This document shows, piece after piece, positions 1 to 6,449 of a stretch of DNA of 12,526 nucleotides (within the stretch, counting starts at the first letter, position 1; the number at the start of each line of letters is the position of its first letter). The DNA comes from Anaerolineae bacterium. GTDB taxonomy: Bacteria; Chloroflexota; Anaerolineae; Aggregatilineales; Aggregatilineaceae. The notes under the pieces are model-generated. The model was not told the DNA's origin and ran no database searches. It was given only the letters and a program-made list of their open reading frames with translations. The position numbers were made by a program, and so were the translations under genes. The stretch lies in the NCBI GenBank assembly GCA_016929355.1, contig JAFGJA010000464.1, forward strand, positions 1 to 12,526. The letters are read 5' to 3'.

Positions 1-305
1 GCAGGAGAACCGGGAATCACATGCAAATCGCTGTCCCAGGTCGAAGGGACGATCAAACGCTGCAACACGGCCCCGGCCTGATTGGGGCGCGCTAACAGGA
101 CTTCGCCCAGGCTGGCGGCACGATCCCAATCCCGATGCCCCGTTGCCAGCAAAGTCGCGTGTGCCTGTGAATCGGTATCGACTAACAAAACCCGATGCGG
201 CAAATTATTATGGCGCAGCAAAATCACCAGGCCATGCGCCAAACTCACGGCAGTCGTCGTTTTGCCGACACCGCCCTTATTATTGGTCAGACAAATACTG
301 CGCAT
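1..305 (-). CDS. ParA/Soj-family partition ATPase, N-terminal part (cut by window edge)
   Basis: The reading frame begins MRSICLTNNKGGVGKTTTAV and stays open for about 101 residues to the window edge. It has the deviant Walker A motif KGGVGKTT (residues 10-17) and a following RVLLVDTDSQ strand with the switch Asp typical of ParA/Soj/MinD ATPases. Family members use ATP-dependent DNA binding to move plasmids or chromosomes, working with a centromere-binding partner. The ATG at 305 is the first possible start, because an in-frame TAG lies five codons upstream; the ribosome site is weak. The gene lies 121 bp downstream of the AT-hook/RHH-like gene on the same strand. Its leader holds a 6-bp inverted repeat (329-334 with 347-352) of unknown role. 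Family assignment is firm; a partition role is inferred from the neighbouring initiator gene. Confidence 0.9.
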   Translation of the reverse strand, partial: MRSICLTNNKGGVGKTTTAVSLAHGLVILLRHNNLPHRVLLVDTDSQAHATLLATGHRDWDRAASLGEVLLARPNQAGAVLQRLIVPSTWDSDLHVIPGSP

Positions 306-426
306 TAATCCCGTGCCTATAACATAAGAGGGGAAACACACGGCGCTCCCCTGGATCGTAAACTATATAGAGTTGACTAGGCGATCACCCGGTGTTTGAT
401 CCTGCTCAACCAGCCATAACCGCCCT

Positions 427-978
427 TCATGTCTGCTGTTCCTGCGGTTCTACTTCCAATCCGGCCAGATACCACGCCGCCGACAGTTCAACCAACCGGT
501 ACAAATTCACCGCGCGCCGCCAGCGCAGCCCAAACCGCAAACTCAATTCCATCAGCGCATCCCAAACGGGCTGATCAAAATAGGCGGTGGTGCGGTGCTG
601 TTTCGCGTTATGAAATTCCAGTTCGCCAATGGGCGTCAATACGGGGCGATCCACCAGTTCGCGCAAGCCTAAAATGCCGGGAATGGACATCACCCCCGCC
701 GGTAATTGAATCTCATCCCCTAACAAATCGTGCAAATCGGAGATGAGCTGCCGGGCGGCATCGTTATACAGGTCTGACGTACTGATATAATCCACGCTGG
801 CCTCAGACTGAGCCTTCGCCAATTCCTTCATCCGTGAATGGAGATGCACAGCATAAAAGCCCGTCGTCGGCACCCGATTCTTGGGAGGACGCCCCCGCCG
901 CGAACCCTTTGGGGTATCTTGTTGTTCCTTCACCATTTCAACCAAACGGCGAAAGCTTCCATCCCGCTCAGTCAACAC
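427..978 (-). CDS. Putative DNA-binding protein with AT-hook and two RHH-like segments
   Basis: This 183-residue protein belongs to no family I recognise by name. Residues 27-35 (RRGRPPKNR) form an AT-hook-type basic motif with the GRP core. Two stretches, about residues 41-83 (FYAVHLH strand, then two helices) and 130-171 (TTAYFDQ strand, then two helices), each look like a ribbon-helix-helix fold, the type used by small centromere-binding and repressor proteins. The start is GTG at 978. A TGA lies immediately upstream in frame, and GGGAG sits about five bases before the start. The gene follows the AAA+ ATPase by 49 bp and precedes the ParA gene by 121 bp, so a centromere-binding partner for ParA is a reasonable inference. 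The RHH assignment is by eye only. The gene is likely real; its function is unproven. Confidence 0.75.
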   Translation of the reverse strand: MLTERDGSFRRLVEMVKEQQDTPKGSRRGRPPKNRVPTTGFYAVHLHSRMKELAKAQSEASVDYISTSDLYNDAARQLISDLHDLLGDEIQLPAGVMSIPGILGLRELVDRPVLTPIGELEFHNAKQHRTTAYFDQPVWDALMELSLRFGLRWRRAVNLYRLVELSAAWYLAGLEVEPQEQQT

Positions 979-1027
979 TCATGCTCCCGTATCTGCTCAA
1001 AGCCACCAGAAGAATAGTCAAAACACT

Positions 1028-1921
1028 CTACTCGATTTCATCGCGGATACGTGCCGCTTCCAACGCGGGCGCGGTCACATGATCCAGACCAAATTCTACA
1101 ATGTACCAGAGCGCCGCACCAGCCAATTTGATCGCTTTGCGCGGGTAGCCCTTAGACAAATCATACAACAAATCCATCGCATCCGGCAGGAAAAGCGGCG
1201 TCTTACACCCGGCCCGGTTCAGGCGAAAGTTCACCAATTGGGCGGTTTCCGCCGGGGTGAACGGTTCCAGCGTCGAACGCGCCGCCACGCGATCATTCAA
1301 ATCCGGCGCGTTATGCAGTGACACGCGCATATCTTCCTTACCGATCAACACCACCTGAATCGGCACGACGCCGCCCGCATTAAAATTGAACAACTCGCGG
1401 ATAATGTTCAATTGACGCGGCACTAAAGACTGCGCCTCATCGATCATGATGATACAATTTTGTCCCGCCGCGAAAATATCCAGCACCATCGTGCGCAAAT
1501 CTTCCATCAACCCGTCATTGGTGCGCTTGGTCGTTCTGCCCCCTAATTCCTCCACAATCCGGCGCTGCAATTCGCGCGTGCCGGGATGGGGCGGGTCGGG
1601 CACGTAAGCCACAACGGATGGTTCGCGGACATCGCCCGCCGTATAGGAATTGTAAATATACCGCGCCAACATCGTCTTGCCAGTACCGTAATCACCAATA
1701 ATGACGCTCAACCCTTGCCGTTGGTCAATGGCAAAGGTCGTTTTGGCGAGCGCGCGCGCTGTCACACCCGCTACATACAGATAATCAGGATTAGGCGCTA
1801 GTGAAAATGGAAAAGTATACATGCCAAACATGCGCTGCAAATCTTCCAGGCGGCGCTGGGTGACCGTTGGATCAGGCTGAAACGAGGGGGTTGTGAGTTT
1901 GGGTTTTAGTTTAGAAGCCAT
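1028..1921 (-). CDS. ExeA/TniB/TnsC-type AAA+ ATPase
   Basis: This 297-residue AAA+ ATPase starts at ATG 1921 behind the ribosome site AGGAGAGG. Residues 32-50 (FGMYTFPFSLAPNPDYLYV) match the lead-in typical of ExeA-like ATPases. Walker A is GDYGTGKT (76-83), Walker B is IIMIDEAQ (157-164), a sensor 1 strand ends IGKED (193-197), an arginine-finger region is LNDRVAARS (208-216), and sensor 2 is GYPRKAIKL (258-266). Family members are MuB/TnsC/TniB transposition regulators, ExeA, and loader-type ATPases that form filaments or rings on DNA. No transposase lies nearby. The divergent initiator and downstream ParA instead suggest a role in replication, perhaps helicase loading, or in partition; this is inference. 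It is the first gene of the minus-strand set. Confidence 0.88.
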   Translation of the reverse strand: MASKLKPKLTTPSFQPDPTVTQRRLEDLQRMFGMYTFPFSLAPNPDYLYVAGVTARALAKTTFAIDQRQGLSVIIGDYGTGKTMLARYIYNSYTAGDVREPSVVAYVPDPPHPGTRELQRRIVEELGGRTTKRTNDGLMEDLRTMVLDIFAAGQNCIIMIDEAQSLVPRQLNIIRELFNFNAGGVVPIQVVLIGKEDMRVSLHNAPDLNDRVAARSTLEPFTPAETAQLVNFRLNRAGCKTPLFLPDAMDLLYDLSKGYPRKAIKLAGAALWYIVEFGLDHVTAPALEAARIRDEIE

Positions 1922-1925
1922 CTAA

Positions 1926-1952
1926 CCTCTCCTGATTACCGAGACTATACCA
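1926..1952 (-). promoter_or_regulatory. Extended -10 promoter element and ribosome site for the AAA+ ATPase operon
   Basis: Read on the minus strand, TGGTATAGT (1952-1944) is an extended -10 element with no convincing -35 box. The strong ribosome site AGGAGAGG (1933-1926) follows, four bases before the ATG at 1921. The implied leader is short. The -10 call is by eye; the ribosome site is clear. Confidence 0.45.
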
Positions 1953-2070
1953 TACTTTTCGCGCGGACAGAAATCATTGTTCCAATTTCACGAACTAGCT
2001 TAATGATACCACAGTTTTTGTTAAATTTTTAGTTAGAAGTGCAAATAGGACTTATTCCGCACACTTTTGA

Positions 2071-2099
2071 TTGACTCTTATGGCGAGAAATGATATTAT
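2071..2099 (+). promoter_or_regulatory. Sigma70-type promoter for the replication initiator gene
   Basis: TTGACT (2071-2076) and TATTAT (2094-2099) are separated by exactly 17 bases and point at the initiator gene start at 2246. The predicted leader is about 140 nt and contains the small repeats at 2116-2214. Those repeats therefore sit where a bound protein could block transcription, which suggests autoregulation; that part is inference. Confidence 0.55.
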
Positions 2100-2115
2100 C
2101 GCAAATTAGGGCAGG

Positions 2116-2214
2116 TTATAGTCAATGACACGTTACGCACCAGACGTTACACTATAAAATGACCAGTCACAGGTGAAGACAGCCCAGCAAATTTGCCCTA
2201 TGATGATAACGTGT
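2116..2214. repeat. Small direct and inverted repeats in the divergent intergenic region (candidate operator)
   Basis: The 324-bp gap between the divergent AAA+ and initiator genes is AT-rich at about 1985-2060. It then carries ACACGTTAC (2128-2136), AGACGTTAC (2142-2150, 14 bp on) and, inverted, ACACGTTAT (complement of 2206-2214). The first two are flanked by the inverted pair TTATAGT (2116-2122) and ACTATAA (2151-2157). A second inverted pair, TAGGGCA (2107-2113) and TGCCCTA (2194-2200), spans the set, and GCAAATTTGC at about 2187-2196 is a 10-bp palindrome. They lie between the predicted promoter and the initiator ATG, as an operator would. Copies are few and short, so confidence is limited. 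They do not match the iterons inside the gene. Confidence 0.4.
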
Positions 2215-2245
2215 GCCCGTTTTAATCGTCTGAGAGCTTAGCACC

Positions 2246-4603
2246 ATGTCCGAAAGTGCGGATTCAACCCCCAACCTGGAGCTAACACGGGAATATTCCA
2301 CGCCCTATAATGCTCTGATCCGCGATGATGTCGTGATGGGCGTGCCGCGTTACTTCCTGGAACGCTGGGTTCCCATCTTAGGAACGAATGCGGCGACTGT
2401 CGTCAATACACTGCGGCAATTGACCTATCGCTGTTCCCGTGAGCAGCCAGAAACCCCGATCAACCCGTTCAACCAAACGGTCACTATTAGCGGGACCGCA
2501 TTAGCGCGCGAAGCGACCATGTCGCGGCGGCATCTGTACACCTGCCTCGAAACAGATTGGATCACGGCCTTTATCCGGTTGAAATCCGGGCAAAAGGTCC
2601 GCAGCGCTAACGGCAAAATCACGCAAAAAGCGAACCATTACTATGTGCGGATGGATGATCCGCTCACTCCCGCCGATGCCGATCACCTGTGCCAGTTGTT
2701 GCCCAAATTAGCCGATACGCCGCTTGACGCCGCCCAACGCGCGTTAGCACATGATCCCCGCGATCTGTGGGCATCTGATGTAAAGCAGGCTGGCGAACGC
2801 TTCACCGAACCGCGCGCGATCACGGCGCGGGATGTGCTGCTACGCGCCTTCCCATTCTGGACGCCCGCCACCGATGAGGCCAAACGCCAATTTGCAGAAC
2901 TGTCCGAAGCGCTGCACCGGCACATGACACTTGTCCGTGACGATGGCAAAACGAGCAAAATTATCGTGCCGCAATATTTCCGCACGCATTGGTGGCCGCA
3001 TCTCGGTCACGATCTCGCCTGGGCTTATTTATGGTTGCGGGGGTATGTGTACGACAACCCCGCCGAGGGGATCCGCCGCGATACTTGCTGGATTCCGTCG
3101 CTCAATACGCTGCTGGATGTGATCAACCGCCCGCGCGAATGGTGGCGGCGCAATGTCGAAAAAAAGAAACCCGATGCAGCGTGGTCATTAGACGTATTTT
3201 TCCAACAGCAGGATTCCCAAAAGGGCCGCGATCCGGCTAATCCGCAATGGGTCGCGCGCCAATACTGGATCGCGCTGGATATACCTGTCGCGCCGGAAGA
3301 TCAGGCACGCTACACCCACCTCTTAAGCACCTGGGACGCGGATACCGCCTTAGTCCCGGATGCCAGTCCAGACCCGAATCACGCCACATCACCAGCACCA
3401 CCACCGCCAGAGCAAATTGATCAGACTGCGCCTCCGATAGGGTCTGCCACACCTGAACACACTGGCAATGCCGGGGTCTGCCACATTTCGACACACCGAA
3501 GGCCCGCAGGTCCGCCACATTCAGACACACCGGTTTCAATAGGGTCTGCCACACCTGAACACACTGGTAATGCCGGGGTCTGCCACATTCATGCACAGGG
3601 GTCTGCCACATCTGCGCACAGGATTCTAGAATCCAGCGAAGCATCAAACAAAAATAATCAGAATCAAAACAACAGCAAGCATCAGGTTCCGATTAAACCC
3701 AAACCGAATGCCACCGAATCCGCAAAAACCACCGCAACCGAAACTGCTGGTGCTGCTGCCACAAAAAATAACAGCCCATTAAAGCAAGATTCTTTGATCG
3801 ATCACATCGCGGACAAACTCGATAACGCGCCGGAAACGCCCCTGTACGCTTGCGCGGAGATTGAAATGTGGCTGCAACAAACGTGGCTCGAACCAATTCG
3901 GCCCTATACCCCGGCCTGGAACGCGGTCAAAACGGGGCAAGTTACCCCGCGTGATATGATCGCGATCATGCTGGCGATCTGGGCGGATACCGCGATCAAG
4001 CAGCCGCCGCGCTACCTGAGCTGGCTGATCCAACGCTGGCAGGCGCAACCGGATGTGGCCCCGGTTGACCAGTGGGCACGCTGGCAAGCGCTGGCGGAAA
4101 TGCCCATTGGACAATGGGCAGAACAGGGGCGGCGGGCATGGCTTGAACTTGCGCCGCGTGACAATCGCGCGCTGCCGTTTGGGTTGGATGCGATATTGGA
4201 AACAGGATTAGAGACAACTTCCCCGGCGCGCGAGTCGCTGCTGCGGTTAGCCGAACAGCAGGCCGATATAGACGCTTTTAACGCGCAGCGCGCGCAGGCT
4301 GTGCCGCCGGAGCCACCGCCCAAACTGCGCAATGGCTTGGATGTGCGGCTTGGTGATGGCACAACCACGATCAGCGATATTTGGCAGGCGACACTCGGCC
4401 AATTGAGCGATCAGATTACCCGCTCCACCTATCAGGAATGGGTCGAAGGTACGCAGGCGGTTTCGTACATGAACGGAGTTTTGACGGTTCAGGCCAAACA
4501 CGTCAGGGCGCGGGATTGGCTGTCCAAGCAGTTAAACGCTTCCATCGAAGCCACCGCTTCGGCGCTCGCCAATATTCCGATTACCGTCCGATACATTAGC
4601 TAA
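2246..4603 (+). CDS. Replication initiator-like protein: tandem winged helices plus DnaA domain-I-like C-terminus
   Basis: This 785-residue protein has a clear domain order. Residues about 20-140 and 235-355 look like two winged-helix units sharing a pattern: VPRYFLERWVPILG (33-46) against VPQYFRTHWWPHLG (241-254), each followed by helices and a late strand (HYYVRMDDPLTPAD against QYWIALDIPVAPED). Residues about 360-515 are a low-complexity Pro/Ala/Thr then Asn/Gln/Lys linker with repeated GSATPEHTGNAGVCHI. Residues about 535-640 are a Trp-rich helical domain. Residues 711-785 (IWQATLGQLSDQIT..., then ARDWL) resemble DnaA domain I, which in DnaA contacts the DnaB helicase. I infer an iteron-binding initiator that recruits helicase through its C-terminus. 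The linker-encoding DNA carries the iterons annotated separately. The ATG at 2246 has only a weak ribosome site (GAGAG about 10 bases upstream). The family name is unknown to me. Confidence 0.85.
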   Translation: MSESADSTPNLELTREYSTPYNALIRDDVVMGVPRYFLERWVPILGTNAATVVNTLRQLTYRCSREQPETPINPFNQTVTISGTALAREATMSRRHLYTCLETDWITAFIRLKSGQKVRSANGKITQKANHYYVRMDDPLTPADADHLCQLLPKLADTPLDAAQRALAHDPRDLWASDVKQAGERFTEPRAITARDVLLRAFPFWTPATDEAKRQFAELSEALHRHMTLVRDDGKTSKIIVPQYFRTHWWPHLGHDLAWAYLWLRGYVYDNPAEGIRRDTCWIPSLNTLLDVINRPREWWRRNVEKKKPDAAWSLDVFFQQQDSQKGRDPANPQWVARQYWIALDIPVAPEDQARYTHLLSTWDADTALVPDASPDPNHATSPAPPPPEQIDQTAPPIGSATPEHTGNAGVCHISTHRRPAGPPHSDTPVSIGSATPEHTGNAGVCHIHAQGSATSAHRILESSEASNKNNQNQNNSKHQVPIKPKPNATESAKTTATETAGAAATKNNSPLKQDSLIDHIADKLDNAPETPLYACAEIEMWLQQTWLEPIRPYTPAWNAVKTGQVTPRDMIAIMLAIWADTAIKQPPRYLSWLIQRWQAQPDVAPVDQWARWQALAEMPIGQWAEQGRRAWLELAPRDNRALPFGLDAILETGLETTSPARESLLRLAEQQADIDAFNAQRAQAVPPEPPPKLRNGLDVRLGDGTTTISDIWQATLGQLSDQITRSTYQEWVEGTQAVSYMNGVLTVQAKHVRARDWLSKQLNASIEATASALANIPITVRYIS
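3440..3620 (+). repeat. Six iterons inside the initiator gene
   Basis: GGGTCTGCCACA occurs at 3440, 3474, 3508 (as AGGTCCGCCACA), 3542, 3576 and 3599. The start-to-start spacings are 34, 34, 34, 34 and 23 bp. In every copy CACA recurs six bases after the 12-mer, giving a 22-bp core. Copies 1 and 4 are nearly identical over the full 34 bp. Because 34 is not divisible by three, successive copies are read in different frames (GSAT, GVCH and PPH peptides), so conservation acts on the DNA. Six of the nine bases of TCTGCCACA match the E. coli DnaA box TTATCCACA, so binding by DnaA or by the host protein's own winged helices are both possible. Repeat structure is certain; function as initiator-binding sites is inferred. 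Confidence 0.93.
3621..3634. repeat. Perfect 14-bp palindrome next to the iterons
   Basis: GGATTCTAGAATCC is self-complementary over all 14 bases and abuts the last iteron with no gap. It lies inside the initiator coding sequence, where its translation (RILES) needs no such symmetry. A dimer-binding site or a hairpin on unwound DNA would both fit. Confidence 0.8.
3635..3800. other. A-rich tract beside iterons, candidate unwinding region of an in-gene origin
   Basis: Just past the iterons and palindrome the coding strand becomes strongly A-rich, with runs such as ACAAAAATAATCAGAATC, CAAAAACC and ACAAAAAATAACA. It encodes an Asn/Gln/Lys/Thr linker (about residues 464-518). Iterons, palindrome and an easily melted tract in this order, inside the initiator gene, match the lambda O-gene origin in layout. 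The DNA composition is seen; origin function is inferred. Confidence 0.55.
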
Positions 4604-4693
4604 TCGATACCGTAGCTTGGGCGGAGCTTGCGATCTGGCGGGTTGGTGTATACACTTTGCGCGATGAACATGTTTGAGCAAGGAGTTAATGGA

Positions 4694-5878
4694 ATGTTGC
4701 GAAGATTTATTGGAGTATTGCTCATTGGTGCTATGCTCTTCGCGGGAATAAGTTTGCCGGTGGCTTCGGTGGTCGCGCAGGACGGGCCGCAGGGGTTCAC
4801 CTCTTACCAACTCAATATGCGCAGTGGTCCCGGCGCGACGTATGATGTGATCACGATTCTTTCTTCGAATACGGGCTTGATCCTCGAAGCGCGTAATGCG
4901 GATACGTCATGGGTATTGGGCCATACCGAAGATGGCGTTTTTCGCGGGTGGGTTGCCAGCCTGTACCTGTATTATCAAGATGGTTTCTCCCCCGTGCGCT
5001 TGCCGGTGAGCGAGGAAGTGGTTAATTATACGCCCGCAGCTTCGGCGGGAGCGGACAGTGCGGCAGATGCGAATGTAGTGGCAGTCGATGCGCCATCGAG
5101 CGAGGGATTAGCCCCTTCCGGCGTGAATGAAACGCTGGAATCGCTGCCGATTGTCCCCTCCGTGAGCGGCTATATGCGCACAATCTTCGAGCGCGGGCAG
5201 GCGTTGGGGAATCAGGCGAATGTCGTGACGAAGGTCGGTGAATGTAACAGTATGTCCTGGGCGTTTTTGGCTCCGTTCAATGATGGTAATTACGATCTGG
5301 GAGCCTATGGGTATCTGCAAAACGCGATCTCGCAAGCGACGTTTGTCAATCCCAGCGCGGCAGCACTGGATGGATATACATCGCTGTCGGTGCTTGATCC
5401 CTCGTGGGCCGATCCATCGATGTGTAGCGGTTTAGCCCCGCTCGAATGTGAGTATCAACGCTCCAAGCCGAGCGTGGCGTTTATCATGCTGGGAATGCAT
5501 GATGTGCATTTTATGGGCGTGGGCGAATATGAGCAGGCTATGCGCCGGATCGTGGAAATTTCATTGGATCACGGCGTGATCCCGGTGCTGACTACCTTCC
5601 CCGTCTGGCCGGATGGCGATGGGCGCACGCAAGCCCGTTTTGATTTCAACACGACGTTGGTCCGGTTAGCCAGTGAATACGGCGTGCCTCTGATGAATTT
5701 CTGGCGGGCATCACAGTCGGTCCAGCATAGCGGCGTCGGCGTGGATCATGTGCATATCACCGAACGCGGCGATCTGTGGACCTCGTTTAACGGGGATGAG
5801 TACCAGTATGGCATGACGATGTGGAATCTCGTGGCGCTGCAAACGCTCGATCAGATTCAGCGCGTGGCGATTAATTAA
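4694..5878 (+). CDS. Secreted SH3b plus SGNH/GDSL-hydrolase-like protein with altered catalytic blocks
   Basis: I place the start at ATG 4694, where AGGAG sits eight bases upstream and a classical signal peptide begins (MLRR, hydrophobic core, VASVVAQ by about residue 28). An in-frame upstream extension to 4628 lacks these features. The 394-residue product has an SH3b domain (about 33-95, with NMRSGPG), a variable linker, and an SGNH-hydrolase-like domain (about 175-394). Block I reads GECNS (182-186), with Cys184 where the GDS nucleophile Ser is expected. Block III reads GMHD (267-270) instead of GxND, and the Asp/His block is DHVH (351-354). It may be an inactive binding protein or use Cys. 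SH3b domains often bind cell-wall material. The downstream cupin starts 25 bp after the stop, suggesting co-transcription. The substrate is unknown. Confidence 0.83.
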   Translation: MLRRFIGVLLIGAMLFAGISLPVASVVAQDGPQGFTSYQLNMRSGPGATYDVITILSSNTGLILEARNADTSWVLGHTEDGVFRGWVASLYLYYQDGFSPVRLPVSEEVVNYTPAASAGADSAADANVVAVDAPSSEGLAPSGVNETLESLPIVPSVSGYMRTIFERGQALGNQANVVTKVGECNSMSWAFLAPFNDGNYDLGAYGYLQNAISQATFVNPSAAALDGYTSLSVLDPSWADPSMCSGLAPLECEYQRSKPSVAFIMLGMHDVHFMGVGEYEQAMRRIVEISLDHGVIPVLTTFPVWPDGDGRTQARFDFNTTLVRLASEYGVPLMNFWRASQSVQHSGVGVDHVHITERGDLWTSFNGDEYQYGMTMWNLVALQTLDQIQRVAIN

Positions 5879-5903
5879 TAATTTGACACGATGAGGTGAG
5901 ATC

Positions 5904-6275
5904 ATGACGGACCCAAAAGCGAAGGTTGTTCATTATTCCGCAGTTCCCGCCAATGCGTTTGGCGATACTGCGCCGGGAACCAGTATTCGCTGGCTGATCG
6001 ATGACGATCACGACGGTGCGCCGGTGTACAGCTTGCGCATGATCGAGGTCGAACCGGGTGGACATACACCGCGTCACACGCATCCGTATGAACACGAAAA
6101 TTTCGTGATTGAAGGTGCGGGGCGCGTCTGGATTAACGGCGGATGGCAGGCACTCAAACCCGGTGATGTGGTGTTTGTGCCCGGCGGCATGGAACATACC
6201 TATGAGAATACCGGGGAAACCACGTTCAAATTTTTGTGCGGGATTCCGGTCAAGAGACTGATGCCGGAGGCATAA
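5904..6275 (+). CDS. Small single-domain cupin protein
   Basis: This 123-residue protein is one conserved beta-barrel of the cupin_2 type. Motif 1 is complete (GGHTPRHTHPYEHENFVIEG, about residues 52-71), with both His of HTH and a Glu as metal ligands. Motif 2 is complete (GDVVFVPGGMEHTYEN, about 87-102), with the last metal-binding His. Such proteins bind Fe, Mn, Zn or Ni, and serve as small dioxygenases, isomerases or sugar/auxin-type binding proteins; nothing here fixes the substrate. The ATG at 5904 follows GAGGTGA by four bases. It appears to share a transcript with the secreted hydrolase-like gene upstream and is closed by the strong terminator at 6318-6369. Confidence 0.88.
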   Translation: MTDPKAKVVHYSAVPANAFGDTAPGTSIRWLIDDDHDGAPVYSLRMIEVEPGGHTPRHTHPYEHENFVIEGAGRVWINGGWQALKPGDVVFVPGGMEHTYENTGETTFKFLCGIPVKRLMPEA

Positions 6276-6317
6276 GCCGCTCACACTGACTTCGCATAGT
6301 CATTTAACCGAATAACA

Positions 6318-6369
6318 AGGGCGAACGATCCAGGCTGGCAAACAATGGATCATTCGCTCTTTGTTTTTT
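6318..6369 (+). terminator. Rho-independent terminator after the cupin gene
   Basis: AGGGCGAACGATCCA (6318-6332) pairs with TGGATCATTCGCTCT (6346-6360), giving 15 positions with one G-T wobble and one C-A mismatch around a 13-base loop. TTGTTTTTT follows directly. It would end transcripts of the hydrolase-cupin pair. Confidence 0.88.
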
Positions 6370-6408
6370 ACTTGCTGTGCGCGATTTTTATTGTGGGCGC
6401 AAGATGCT

Positions 6409-6414
6409 TATAAT
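6409..6414 (+). promoter_or_regulatory. Consensus -10 box for the Vps62-like gene
   Basis: A perfect TATAAT lies 36 bases before the start at 6450 and just after the preceding terminator, so a new transcript is expected here. The -35 region (about 6385-6391, T-rich) is weak. A ribosome site GAGGGTGAG lies directly before the ATG. Confidence 0.5.
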
Positions 6415-6449
6415 GAAATCAATGGACGGGTCAGAATAGAGGGTGAGCG

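Noticed and set aside
1028..1921. Transposition operon (TniB or TnsC with its transposase)
   Set aside because: The AAA+ protein fits the family, but no transposase, resolvase or element ends were found; its neighbours are partition and replication-type genes.
2001..2062. DnaA boxes in the divergent intergenic region
   Set aside because: Sequences such as GATACCACA and TTATTCCGCACA share only part of the box and are not repeated, so they are no better than chance.
3440..3620. CRISPR array
   Set aside because: The 34-bp units are adjacent with no true spacers, the 12-bp core is too short, copies 1 and 4 match along the whole unit, and the array lies inside an open gene with no cas genes.
3237..3647. 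Minus-strand reading frame with repeated CxxVWQTL peptides
   Set aside because: It is the complement of the iteron array inside the initiator gene; the peptide repeats simply mirror the DNA repeats, and there is no start signal.
4628..4693. Upstream extension of the secreted hydrolase-like protein
   Set aside because: The 22 extra residues precede a normal signal peptide and lack a ribosome site, whereas ATG 4694 has AGGAG at the right distance.
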